A stretch of DNA of 64,000 nucleotides from Cladorrhinum sp. PSN259 (Eukaryota > Ascomycota > Sordariomycetes > Sordariales > Podosporaceae): the NCBI GenBank assembly GCA_033725935.1, contig MU867067.1, positions 463,501-527,500 of the forward strand. The letters run 5' to 3'. The notes under the pieces were generated by a model. The model had not been told where the DNA came from. It saw nothing but the letters and a program-made list of their open reading frames with translations, and did no database searches. A program made the position numbers and the translations under genes. This document shows, piece by piece, positions 1-9,927 of the stretch (position 1 is the stretch's first letter; the number at the start of each line of letters is the position of its first letter).

Positions 1-197
1 ATTTAGTGGTAAAGTGGGACCATTGCAGTGGGACGGTGCAGCATTTAAAGGAATTCGCGACTCCCACCTTTTGCTTGAACATTTCTCTTTGTCTACATAG
101 CTTTTCCCACTCACCAAACATTCGTCATCGATCTCTTTTTGACTTGACGACTTGAATTTCTTCTTGTTCAACACTCCTATCCACATTTCAGAACACA

Positions 198-1607
198 ATG
201 GCTGCCACGCCGTCCAAGCAGGTTAGTATCCTCACGAGCCCCGCAACGCGTCAAGCCATAACCATTCAACCACTTTACGCGTCTACCAGTGACCACAAGC
301 TAACATACGCCACTGTGCAGGCCCTTTCCGCAATTGAGTCTCTTCAAATGGAGTCTCCCGTCAAGAAGCTCGATTTTTCAAGTGCGAATAAGGAGAACAA
401 GCCTTTCGATTCCGACCTCGCCACCCTCGAGGCAGAGATTGACGCCAACTACGCTCAAAAGAACGACACCATGGTCGTGTCAAAGAAGGAAGAGACTAAG
501 GCTGCTGCTGCTCCCGCTAAGGAAGAGGTCCTCGATGAGCCTCTCTTGACCGAGAACCCCCAGCGCTTCGTGCTTTTCCCCATCAAGTACCATGAGGTAT
601 GTGGACGCGTCCCGACGCGTAAAGTGGAATATGAAAGCTAATGAATTCCCGCCACATAGATCTGGCAAATGTACAAGAAGGCCGAGGCTTCCTTCTGGAC
701 AGCTGAGGAAATTGATCTCTCCAAGGATCTCCACGACTGGAACAACAAGCTCAACAGCGACGAGCAACACTTCATCTCTCACATTCTTGCCTTCTTCGCT
801 GCTTCCGATGGCATTGTCAACGAGAACCTCGTTGAGCGCTTCAGCGGAGAGGTCCAGATCCCTGAGGCCCGCTGCTTCTATGGTTTCCAAATCATGATGG
901 AGAACATTCACTCCGAGACCTACTCTCTTCTCATCGACACATACATCAAGGAGCCCGCCCAGCGTACCTATCTCTTCAATGCCATTGACACCATCCCATG
1001 CATCCGCAAGAAGGCCGACTGGGCTCTCAAGTGGATCTCTGACAAGGATGCCAGCTTTGCTCAGCGTCTCGTTGCCTTTGCCGCCGTTGAGGGTATCTTC
1101 TTCAGCGGTGCCTTCGCTTCCATCTTCTGGCTCAAGAAGCGTGGTCTCATGCCCGGCCTTACCTTCTCCAACGAGCTCATCTCCCGTGATGAGGGTCTCC
1201 ACACCGACTTCGCCTGCTTGCTCTTCTCTCACCTCAACCACCGCCCTAGCAAGCAGCTCGTCGAAGATATCATTGTCGATGCTGTCAGGATCGAGCAAGA
1301 GTTCCTCACCGAGGCCCTCCCATGCCACCTCCTCGGCATGAACTCCAACCTGATGAAGCAGTATATTGAGTTCGTTGCTGATCGTCTCCTCGTCGCTCTC
1401 GGCAACGAGAAGGTCTACCGCTCAACCAACCCCTTCGACTTCATGGAGAACATTTCTCTCGGTGGCAAGACCAACTTCTTCGAGAAGCGTGTTGGTGAGT
1501 ACCAGAAGGCCGGTGTCATGGCCAGCACTCACAAGAAGGCCGTTGATGACTCTGAGGAGAACAAGAACGAGAACGGCGGTGACTTTGCTTTCGATGAGGA
1601 CTTCTAA
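198..1607 (+). CDS. rnr2: Ribonucleoside-diphosphate reductase small subunit (R2)
   Basis: Small subunit of class Ia ribonucleotide reductase, which houses the diiron-tyrosyl radical used to make dNTPs in the cytosol. Exons read 198-221, 321-596 and 660-1607, giving 415 residues, about the normal length. All diiron ligands are visible: Asp150, Glu181, His184, Glu244, Glu278 and His281. The radical tyrosine is Tyr188 in the HSETY motif. The C-terminus ends in FAFDEDF, the tail that docks on the large subunit. The first coding exon is only 24 nt. Intron 1 (99 bp) is a multiple of three without a stop, so it reads open if retained. Both introns carry perfect ACGCGT boxes, described separately. 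Identity is certain from the family motifs; exon joins are inferred from GT-AG sites, phase and alignment. Confidence 0.96.
246..620. promoter_or_regulatory. Four MluI-box (MCB-type) motifs inside RNR2 introns
   Basis: Perfect ACGCGT hexamers lie at 246-251 and 277-282 in intron 1 and at 605-610 and 615-620 in intron 2. The two introns total 162 bp, so chance would give far fewer than one copy. ACGCGT is the core bound by the MBF (Mbp1/Swi6, DSC1) complex that drives G1/S genes, including RNR genes, in yeasts. That these are functional sites in this fungus is inference. Confidence 0.5.
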
Positions 1608-2775
1608 ATCATGAAGTTGTCGATTGATGAAGTCGCTTTCACTGTCTCTGTTATCTTCTTGCTTTTCACGTCTTGTTACGAACTCTAATACCCCTCATGT
1701 ACATTTTTTTTCTTCTTGTCATCATTGCTTTTTCCTTTTTTTCTTTTTCACTTTCATGTCAACTTCAGGTATAGACCGGAAGGATATATGGTGGTAGAGA
1801 GGATGGAGTTTTTTTAAACAACATTTCTCCCTTTGTGAGAGGTGTTGGATAATGAGCTTACATTTGCTGCCTGTATAAGTTACAACATAACAAACAACAC
1901 AACAACAACAACTGCGTGGGTGGATGGGTTTTTGTATTAAACAAACTTGGGAGTTTGGGAGTAAAATTTTTTTTTACACACACAAATGGGAAATTAAGCG
2001 CGCGCTGTACTTTTTGTCACTCTGACATATGGGAACGAGGGCAAATGGGATCTCTTTAAACAAAGCTGGTGGAAGGGGAAAATATATCTTTTGTTAAACA
2101 TTTATGAGTATGGTTCTCATAATTAGAGCAAATGGACATCTGTGAAAGTTTGATTGTTTTTGAAGCGTTTGAAGCTGTAGATTTTGTGCAGGGGCATATC
2201 ATCTCACATCAGACAACCATCTCCGCTCAAATAAAAGCTTGAATCAGAATATTACTCCTACCACTCGGTGCTTAGAAGCGCTTGTTGCTTAGAACTCCCA
2301 GGGTTTCGTTGGAAATTTATGCCAAATGCTTCTAATAATGTATAGCAAATGCTTTTAATGCTGCATACACCCATCCAGGCTGACTGAAACAGGAAGAGAG
2401 GCCAGATGCCACCCAGTCAGTCCTTTCGCCTCGAGATGATAAGCGCCGGTTTACAAAAATATACCGACCAGCCTCAAAATCAGACTTCTCTCCAGTAAAA
2501 AAAAACGTGGTTTTGTATTTCAGTTTCATCATTTCTTCGCCTGCCTCTTCTTCCCAAGACCTCTTGAGGCAGTATATCTCTCTCTCACTTCTTGTCTTCT
2601 CTGACAAGGAATCTCCGAGGCTTCACCCTACTCCCATTTCCTTGTCTTCCCTTTACTCTATTTCCCCTCGATAGATGATGAGCTCTTTTACTTTATTTTT
2701 ATTTTCTCTTCTCATAATTCCCCCCTTCAACACGGGCCTTGTATAAATGATCGCCTTTCCAACCCCTAAAGTAAA
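1608..2775. other. Intergenic spacer between RNR2 and SRP9 3' ends
   Basis: Convergent 3' flanks of RNR2 (+) and SRP9 (-). It is T-rich with short homopolymer runs and probably holds both 3' UTRs. The small open frame at 2332-2607 on the minus strand has no recognisable features. No RNA gene or repeat is seen. Confidence 0.6.
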
Positions 2776-3405
2776 TCACCTCTTCCCCTTCTTCTTCTTC
2801 TTCTGACCACCCTTCCCTCCATCTCCTCCGGCCCCGGCCCCGGCAGCCCCAGCCCCAGCCCCTCCAGCACCAGCACCACCCTGCTGCTGTCCACCCGTCT
2901 CAGCGGCCGCCTCAGCATCAACCATCTCGACATCTTCCTGCTTCTTTTCCAAAGTAGGAGGCAAGGCAGCCATTCCCCTCCCCAGCGTGCCCAGCATTTG
3001 GACTAATCTACTGACCTCGGCCGCTTTTGAGGTCTTGTACTTTAGCGTCACGCCGCTCGCCGGGTCGTAAGTTTTTAATACCAGATGGCCCCTCGGTGGC
3101 TTTACAACAGAATCCTTTGCATCATCTTTCGCTGCTGCTGCTGCTGCATCCGGGAGGGTTCCTTCGGCGGACTCTTCTGATTTGTTGGCCTTGGCGGCCT
3201 TTGGTACTCGGCGAGCAGGTTTGATGTGATAGCGGGTTGTGATGCGCGTCTATTATATACACCCGCAGCAAACTTGTATTAGCAATGAAAAAGGAAAAAA
3301 AAATAGAGATTGGTTGAACCCAAAAAAACATACAGTAGCAGGACGCGCTTGAAGCAAGAGGGTGGACTGGTGAAGCCAGTCTTCTGATTTTTCGTAGTAT
3401 GGCAT
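2776..3405 (-). CDS. srp9: Signal recognition particle SRP9/SRP21 subunit
   Basis: Subunit of the Alu domain of the signal recognition particle, which retards elongation during co-translational ER targeting. Exons on the minus strand are 3405-3334 and 3249-2776, with an 84-bp intron 3250-3333, giving 181 residues. The N-terminus (MPYYEKSEDWLHQSTLLL) and the later GVTLKYKTSKAAEVSRL segment are the conserved SRP9 core. The two halves are separated by an Ala/Asp/Ser-rich insertion of roughly 35 residues. The C-terminal third is not part of the compact metazoan protein: an acidic patch, a Gly/Ala repeat, then a KKKKKGKR basic tail. A basic tail is known from the yeast homologue Srp21. Family assignment is confident; the role of the low-complexity segments is unknown. 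Confidence 0.9.
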
Positions 3406-3994
3406 TTTTTTGGGCGATTTTAGATACGCAGGACTTTCGTTGTGATCCGAATAAAAACTGTGAGGTAGTTGTTACTATGAGGCCGCAAGAAATTAAATAA
3501 ATAAAAAACAAATAAAAAGGGACCCAATTGCGCAGGGCGGTGGTTGACCGTTTAATGATGGTTTGGAGGTTTGGTGTCATCAGCTACAGTTGAGAGTTTT
3601 GGTGGGGCTCATTCAATGGGGGGGTGAACCGAAAATGCGGGGCGGGTGGACAAGCTTGAGCTTGCTTGACTGTGCTTGTTGGCCCACACCACTCACCAAA
3701 CAGTAACCCCCGATCATCAAGAAGCTACAAATCACAATAACTCAACATCTTTATTTATTACTATAATAGCCAAGTAAGTAGTCGAGAGCTATCATACTAT
3801 TTCGTTCTTTGCCAAATTCCCAAACTAATACAAAAGATTACCTAAAACGCCGTCTCCATTTTTCCGTTGACCCTGGACGCCGTTAAATGCTCGAAATGCT
3901 AGTAGGGTATCTCAGCCAATTTTAAGACTCAACATAGAAATCCTTACAGAAACTTCCCACCGAGCTCTGTTTCGGATTCCTGATCTTCAGGCTC
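3406..3994. other. Spacer: SRP9 upstream region and Swd2 3' flank
   Basis: Both neighbours are on the minus strand, so this stretch should hold the SRP9 promoter and 5' UTR next to its start and the Swd2 3' UTR at the far end. No RNA gene or repeat was found. Confidence 0.5.
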
Positions 3995-5246
3995 CTAAGC
4001 GTGAGGATCAGGAAGCCAAAACAGAAGCTCCTGATCACCGGTGGCCAGCATGTTGTACCTTGGATTGTACTGAACAACAGCTGCCTCTCGCTTCTCCTCC
4101 AGGATATGCGCTGGATCCAGAACCTTGTTACTGTTCGGGGTCGCCAACGTATCCCAGACAGCAATATCCGACTTCCCTCCGCTCAAAACATAACGGCCAT
4201 CAGGAGAGAAACAGCACTCTCCGCTACCCTCAATGTTGCCATTATCATTTTCATCGGGGGCTCGTCGTCTCGTGCTGCCACTTGGCTTTCTCAAGAACGC
4301 CTTTAGGGTGCCATCGAAAGAATCCAACAGGAAATGTCCGTTGCCTCTTGAGCCAAGCAGAATATGTTTGCCATCGTTGGAGAACTGGAGCTTCGTCCAC
4401 CCCCTAAAGGCCGCCTCCGCCTCTGCTGGACCGCGCGCCTTGAGCACGTCAAAATTGGCGAAGGGGCCCTTGTGGTAGTTCTTGTAGTCGTAAAGTAGAA
4501 TAGTTCCGCTGGGAGGGGAAGCGATCGCGAAGATGACTCCTGAGGGGTCCCAAGCAGATAGTGTTGGTGAGTTTAGAAACAACTTTCCAGTGAACTGCTT
4601 GGTATCGATATTCCAAAGACACACGGTATTGTCGGCGCTGCAGGATATGAAGTTGTCGGTACCAGGGTGCATTGAGAGGTCGGTTACGGAGCCCTCATGA
4701 CCCTCGAAATATCGGAGGAAAGTGTTGTCGTGGGCGGAGAGGTATCGGATGGCATCTATGGGTGAAGTTAGAGTCCAGAACACCTGCGCCATCCCAGGGA
4801 GAGGGTCTCATACGGTTCTCCTTGGTACTGGCGTAGATAATAGTCGACGCGGTGTGGGTGAATTTTGCCAACTTTACTCCGTACTTCTTGCTGAAGAGAG
4901 TCTTGTCGTGGCGGCCCTCCTTAACATTATAAAGTTGAATCGTCTCATCACTCTCTGAGGTCATGCAGAGGTCACCAAGGTTGTCAAATTCGATTGAGAG
5001 TATGTGAGGTTGTGGTCGTCCTTCCTTAACATCGTCGCGATTGAATAGCTGAACTGAGTGTCAGAAAGCAAACCTTTCTCCAACATCATGTCTAACTTTG
5101 CCTACCTTTGTTGGTCGAAAGGTAGAAATAACTTCGCTAACCGTCGACACCATCGGCGTTGTTGAACTAGAAATTCGCGTGATGTTGAGGGTAGGAGCTA
5201 TCGTAGTTGACGGCACATCGTCAAGGTCCATTGGTGTCGAAGCCAT
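3995..5246 (-). CDS. swd2: WD40 protein Swd2 (COMPASS / cleavage-polyadenylation factor)
   Basis: WD40 beta-propeller subunit shared in yeast by the Set1/COMPASS H3K4 methyltransferase and the cleavage and polyadenylation factor; nuclear. Exons on the minus strand are 5246-5106, 5048-4814 and 4755-3995, giving 378 residues. The introns are 57 and 58 bp. Diagnostic stretches are FSKKYGVKLAKFTH, LRYFEGHEGSVTDLSMHP, CLWNID, AWDPSGVIFA and the closing LLFWLPDPHA, which follow yeast Swd2 in order. The first acceptor is the inner of two nearby AGs (TTCAG rather than CTCAG), chosen because only it continues into LFNRDDVKEG in frame. A Ser/Thr-rich N-terminus of about 40 residues precedes the propeller. 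Confidence 0.92.
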
Positions 5247-6275
5247 AATTACCTAGGATTTTTTGTGACGCTCGCAGCGCCAATCAAAAGAGTGTGGGGG
5301 TGGGTCACAAATGAGTGGTTTGTACGAGGGAAGAAACAGAAAGAAGGGAATTGGAATTCGAAGCTCCAAGTTTGTTTGCGATTTCTCCGAATCTCCTGTT
5401 TGCGACAGCAACCACAAGTGAATTGGAAAAGCGGGCTTGGCGGGGGGCCTGCATTGTAAGTCCTTGAGCCGAACCCTAACCCCCATCAAAATTTAGAGAG
5501 ATCTACCCCACACCCCGCAAACGTCTTGGCTTCTTCATCTGAAAGGCAGGGGAACCCTGTGTTTAGGCCCTTGCACCCGTCCTTGGGGGCCCGAAAGCCG
5601 GAGTCGCGGAATCTGTGCGACAGGCATAACAGGCACCACATTTTACCATCACTCGTCCCTGCATTGCTCAACAGTGGACAGAAGCCCAACACTGGAGCCC
5701 CCCCTGCTCTTGGGCTCCGAGTCGGCGCAATCCAGGAATTGCACGCATAGCAAGAGGGATTCCCACTTCCCGGTTCGTCTCGGGACGGAGTAACACAGAG
5801 CTGAGTGTTACCCATAGGAATTATGTGACACGATTCTCGAGTCAGCGAATTGCGAACGAATCACAATTCCACTATTAACCCGCCGACGCGATGGTCTAGT
5901 GGTGCCGGATATAATCGGTTCTTTTTCCTTTTTTCATATTACTCTGTTGGGTGTTTGGCCTTTTTGTCACTGTTTGGAATTTTTATGTCGCCGTTTTCCT
6001 TTTGACTCTGGCAGTTTGAGCCGTTGACTCCCCCTCATCTCCCTCTCTCTTTCTCTCTCGCTCTTTAGCTTACCCCAATTGCTCTTGTTTGCCGGCAGAG
6101 AGTTGTGGTGGTGAGCGGCGACCATCTTGAACCCGACCCTGTTGACGTAGCCCTCCTCCCGCTCCGAACCCGGAATTGGCCCATCTTGCGACTCACTTGC
6201 TCATCCTCTAATTTTCTCCTGCTTCCTTCCTCTTCCCTTTCCAACGATCAATTCGGCGAGACTATATAGTACAAC
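5247..6275. other. Divergent promoter region between Swd2 and Oac1
   Basis: About 1 kb separating divergent Swd2 (-) and Oac1 (+). The Oac1-proximal 350 bases are pyrimidine-rich, typical of a fungal core promoter and leader. An isolated tRNA A-box-like string near 5892-5902 is not followed by a cloverleaf (see rejected items). Confidence 0.5.
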
Positions 6276-7339
6276 ATGTCAACAACAGCTGGGTATGCCC
6301 CCTCTACCAGTTTTTTACCCCTCCTTAAAACTCAACCTAACATGCCTTCCACCCTCAAGTGCCTTCATAGCAGGTGGCATCGCCGCCTGCGGAGCCGTAA
6401 CGGTGACGCACCCGTTCGAGACGGTCAAGATTCGCATGCAGCTTCAGGGCGAGCTTCAAACTAAAGGCCACCAGCCTCACCACTACCGAGGGCCCCTGCA
6501 CGGCGTCTCAGTAATTGTACGGAACGAAGGGCGCGGCATCTACCGTGGGTTGGGCTGCGCATACATCTACCAGATCTTACTGAACGGGTGCCGGTTGGGC
6601 TTCTACGAGCCCATGCGCAAAACCCTGGCTTCCACCTTCCTCAACGACGGGAGTAAGCAGAACCTGGTCATAAACATGTTTTGCGGCGCCGCCTCGGGAA
6701 TCATTGGCGCGGCGGCGGGAAGTCCCTTCTTCCTGGTAAAGACGAGGTTGCAGAGCTATTCGCCGTTTCTGCCTGTTGGCACGCAGCACAAGTACAAGAA
6801 CGCCTGGGACGGGATGACTCATATTTACAAGGGCGAGGGAATCAGGGGGTTGTACCGCGGTGTGGGCGCCGCCATGATCCGGACGGGTTTCGGGAGCTCG
6901 GTGCAGCTGCCGACGTATTTCTTTGCGAAGCGCAGATTACAGAAGCACTTGGGCATGAAGGAGGGTATGCCGCTTCACCTTGCTAGCAGCACGGCGAGTG
7001 GCTTTGTGGTTTGTGTCGTTATGCACCCGCCCGGTAAGTTTTACTCTCGTTTTCTTACTTCTTACTAAGCTAATTTTTTCCCCTCCCTCTCTTACAGACA
7101 CGATTATGTCTCGTCTCTATAACCAAAACGGAAACCTTTACAAGGGCGTCTTTGACTGCCTGTCAAAGACGGTTAGGACGGAGGGATTCTTTGCCATCTA
7201 CAAAGGCGTCTTCCCCCATCTCGCTAGAATCCTGCCTCACACGATATTGACCTTGAGCTTGGCGGAACAAACGAACAAGCTGCTGCGGCATTTCGAGAAC
7301 TGGATCTTTGATAAATCGCCGGCATTGAAGAGCGTATAA
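6276..7339 (+). CDS. oac1: Mitochondrial oxaloacetate/sulfate carrier (Oac1-like)
   Basis: Mitochondrial carrier family protein of the inner membrane; yeast Oac1 carries oxaloacetate, sulfate and isopropylmalate. Exons are 6276-6292, 6360-7033 and 7098-7339, giving 310 residues with three repeats of the carrier fold. Repeat 1 has PFETVKIRMQLQGE. Repeat 2 has SPFFLVKTRLQSYS, where the usual acidic residue of the P-x-[DE] signature is Phe, as in yeast Oac1. Repeat 3 has PPDTIMSRLYNQNG followed by LYKGVFDCLSKTVR. These exact deviations separate Oac1 from other carriers. The first coding exon is only 17 nt and the first intron ends in AAG. The GG/T split codon restores the Gly-Ala-Phe-Ile-Ala-Gly-Gly entry to helix 1, which supports the join. 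Confidence 0.93.
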
Positions 7340-7915
7340 CTATAACCCGCATACACGCATCTTTTAATTCGATTTTCTGGATTTAAAATGGCGGAGGAGT
7401 TTTTTTTCTCTTCTTCTTGTCTATGGTTTCTATCTGCCTTTTTAGTTCAGCATTATCATTTGGGTTGTTTGGGGTTAAACAAAAATCTTTATACGCCTCT
7501 GGTTTCTAGGATGGCGGGAGGGGAAGGAAGAGGAATAAGGGGATTAGGGGGGTTCCCAAGGAGGGAGAGGGCTGTCCCTAGTCTCATTTTGTTTTCTTGG
7601 GATATATTGTTGTTTTGATTTGCGGTGTTCTTCTCTTACATTGTTTGACGTATTATACCACATTTCATCATGGCGGTGCTTTATATATACTATTATCGCA
7701 AGTCAATCAACTTATAGAGAAAGAAGAGGTCTCGAAGATGGATAGGTTTTGCTGGGTTGGAATAGGGATGAATGGACGGCGTGGCGGGTGGGTGGCTATT
7801 TGATAACAAAAACTTTGAACATGAAACATTCGGGGGATCGCGTCTACCGCAATCTTCTTTTTATATATTTTCCATCTATATGTTTCCCTTTCGAGACTAT
7901 GCTATGTGTGCATCA
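7340..7915. other. Convergent 3' flanks of Oac1 and Ncs2
   Basis: Spacer between convergent genes, presumably both 3' UTRs. Short open frames here show no family resemblance and no repeat is evident. Confidence 0.5.
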
Positions 7916-9221
7916 TCAACCAAGGGTAGACCTCTCACACCCGTAACATAACCTTCCCTTTCCCCTTTGAGCTTCCTCCTCAGTCGTTCCCAGCTCTCCT
8001 CTCCACCTCTCGTCACCTTCCCCGTCCATGGGGTTACTGCACAATCCACACAAACTACCGCTCCCTACCTCATCATTCTCTTCTTCTTCCTCTTCTGTGC
8101 CTCTCCCTATCCTGACTAGTTTCCCCGTCGTCCTGGCTACGTTGGCCACGATGGAAGGATAATTCTCTTCCACATCCGCAAAGTACCGGAGCATTACCTC
8201 TTCGATGCTCAGATCCTTGTGGGAAACTACGGCCCCGTTACCCTTCGCGATCGTGTTCAAGCCGGTAGGGATAAGGTCCAGCGTGAGCGGAGGGTCGGTG
8301 AGCGTCGCGTAGGTTACCAGTTCTTTTCTCAAAACGTCCCGGACGGGGTAGTAAACTAGAACACTTTTTTTTGTTCTTCCGGGAGTTGAGGAGTAATCGG
8401 TCAGAGCAAAAGGTCCGTCGTTGATTTGCCAGGGCAAGGAAAACCCTCTGCCCTTGGCGGTTTGGGTCAGGGTTAGCTCCGCGATGGCCGTCGTGGAGTG
8501 GCCCAGCAGGAGGGCTTGGGAGTTTGTGGCGAGGGTCTGATGGAGGAGCAAGTGCCGGGTTAGGAGGTGGATTATGTCGGTTCGGCTTGCTACTGATTGG
8601 GGGAGGGAGTCGAAGAGGTCCGAGAGGGTTGATGGGCTGGAGGAAGGGAACGGGAAGGAGAGGGAGGACCAGTCGATTGTTGGGAGGGTGAGGGCCGAGG
8701 AGAGCGGAATGGTAGTGAATTTGAAACGTGGATAGGTTTTGCGGTGGGCAGCTAAGGGATCTGCTGTTGCGTCTGGGTTTGTTGTTGAGGAGGAGGAGGA
8801 GGAGATGTGCACGACGGTGAGGTCGAAGGGTGTTCCTCGGTTCTTGGAGAGTTGGTATTCGACGTTTTCGTGCAGCAGATTGAGTAAAGCTGTTGATGAA
8901 GGACCGAGCGAGAGGCCGAGTATGTACTTGCGGGTCTGGATGATGGGAGGACCGCGGCCTGAGGGATTAGGTGTGCACGGTGGCATGGTCTCACGGCCGA
9001 GGAGGCCGATCTGCTTGACACATTTTGTGGAGATGAATTTGATGAAGCAGTCTCTGTGAGAAGCGTTAATTTTTGCTTCATGATGAGATTGAAACCAAAG
9101 TCAAAACTTACTTGCAGACTGGCTGGCCTCTACTGTCGAGGGTTGCTTCTTGGACTCGACATTTCTTGCATGGCTTTGTGAGCGACCCCGCTGATGCTGT
9201 TGAATTTGACTCCATCGTCAT
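7916..9221 (-). CDS. ncs2: Cytoplasmic tRNA 2-thiolation protein 2 (Ncs2/Ctu2)
   Basis: Partner of Ncs6/Ctu1 in the cytosolic complex that 2-thiolates wobble uridine-34 of tRNA-Lys, -Glu and -Gln, using sulfur relayed by the Urm1 pathway. Exons on the minus strand are 9221-9112 and 9053-7916, giving 415 residues with a 58-bp intron. The N-terminus holds the zinc-type pair CKKC (residues 18-21) and CKDC (36-39); the intron splits the lysine codon of the second one. A degenerate PP-loop (SLGPSSTALL) and GHSTTAIAELTL follow. The C-terminus has CGLC and CYGC pairs, as in the family. The catalytic PP-loop being eroded fits Ncs2 rather than Ncs6. Two in-frame ATGs (9221 and 9215) could start translation. 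Confidence 0.9.
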
Positions 9222-9404
9222 TTGAAACAGTTTTGTACCAATAATGAGTTTGGTGATATGATCAAGAGAAATTTGAGGTCAATTATTACTTTTCAATGAA
9301 ACTGACGATTTGACGCTCGAATCTTGATCTCGTATGAGTTTTCTTGACTCACCAAAAGTTACTTCAGGGTTTTGCTATCAAGTATATCTACATAGATGGC
9401 AAAA

Positions 9405-9418
9405 GGTTAGGGTTAGGG
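9405..9418 (+). repeat. Short interstitial telomere-like repeat (TTAGGG)
   Basis: The run GGTTAGGGTTAGGG is two and a third units of the standard fungal telomere repeat. It lies far from any visible chromosome end and on the 3' side (minus-strand sense) of the tRNA-like element. It is short enough to be chance or a SINE tail. Confidence 0.6.
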
Positions 9419-9689
9419 TCCCAGGTTGCAAGAATAGGGGTAACTCTTTAGCATTCAACAACACTTCTAGTATGCGTGCGTTATTGAGTTCTCCTTTATA
9501 TGTATTACAAGAACACCACATGATAGTAATGAATTTTCCCCAGGGAAAAGAATTAGATGTCTTCATTCTGTTATTAGAAATCTGGGGGGAAAAAATGCAA
9601 AAGCTAACCGGGCAGCTTCCCCTACCAGATTGCGGTAAATCATTCGGTAGGTAAGGTGCCCGGGTACGAAAAGCATTCGGTGCTTTTAC

Positions 9690-9780
9690 TCCGTGGGACG
9701 ATTCGAACGGGGGACCTCGCACTCGAGTGCGAAGGGGGTTGGCGTATGCGGCGCCCCCAGACCACTGGGCTATTGCCCAG
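9690..9780 (-). mobile_element. Degenerate tRNA-like element, possible SINE head
   Basis: On the minus strand an A-box match (TAGCCCAGTGG, 9772-9762) is followed after about 53 nt by a B-box-like GTTCGAATC (9708-9700). Between them is a 16-nt perfect palindrome, TCGCACTCGAGTGCGA, resembling the long variable arm of class II tRNAs. The T stem does not pair and the acceptor halves match only in part, so this is not a working tRNA. A tRNA pseudogene or the 5' head of a SINE running to the TTAGGG-type tail near 9405 would both fit. No target-site duplication was found. Confidence 0.4.
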
Positions 9781-9927
9781 TTTGGTTTCTGGGGGCTAGT
9801 GACTGGGTGAACAATATGGGAGCTTATATGGGACCGGATTGGCTGTGAGTGGTTGATACCAGGTGTTCTATGGGGATGAGTACTCCGATGGGCATGTTCT
9901 TTCCCCCTCTCTCCGTTTCCAACATTA

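Larger units (their letters stand above)
9222..9927. other. Spacer holding a tRNA-like element
   Basis: Upstream region of Ncs2 and 3' flank of the Fig1-family gene. It contains the short telomere-like run at 9405-9418 and the tRNA-like element near 9690-9780, both listed separately. Confidence 0.5.

Noticed and set aside
480..1328. 282-codon minus-strand open frame
   Set aside because: Antisense shadow of the codon-biased RNR2 exon; no family features.
5885..5930. tRNA-like start (GCGATGGTCTAGTGG) with a perfect A-box
   Set aside because: No anticodon arm, B-box or acceptor pairing follows within tRNA distance; the later GGTTC is too close and in a T-run. Taken as chance or a relic.
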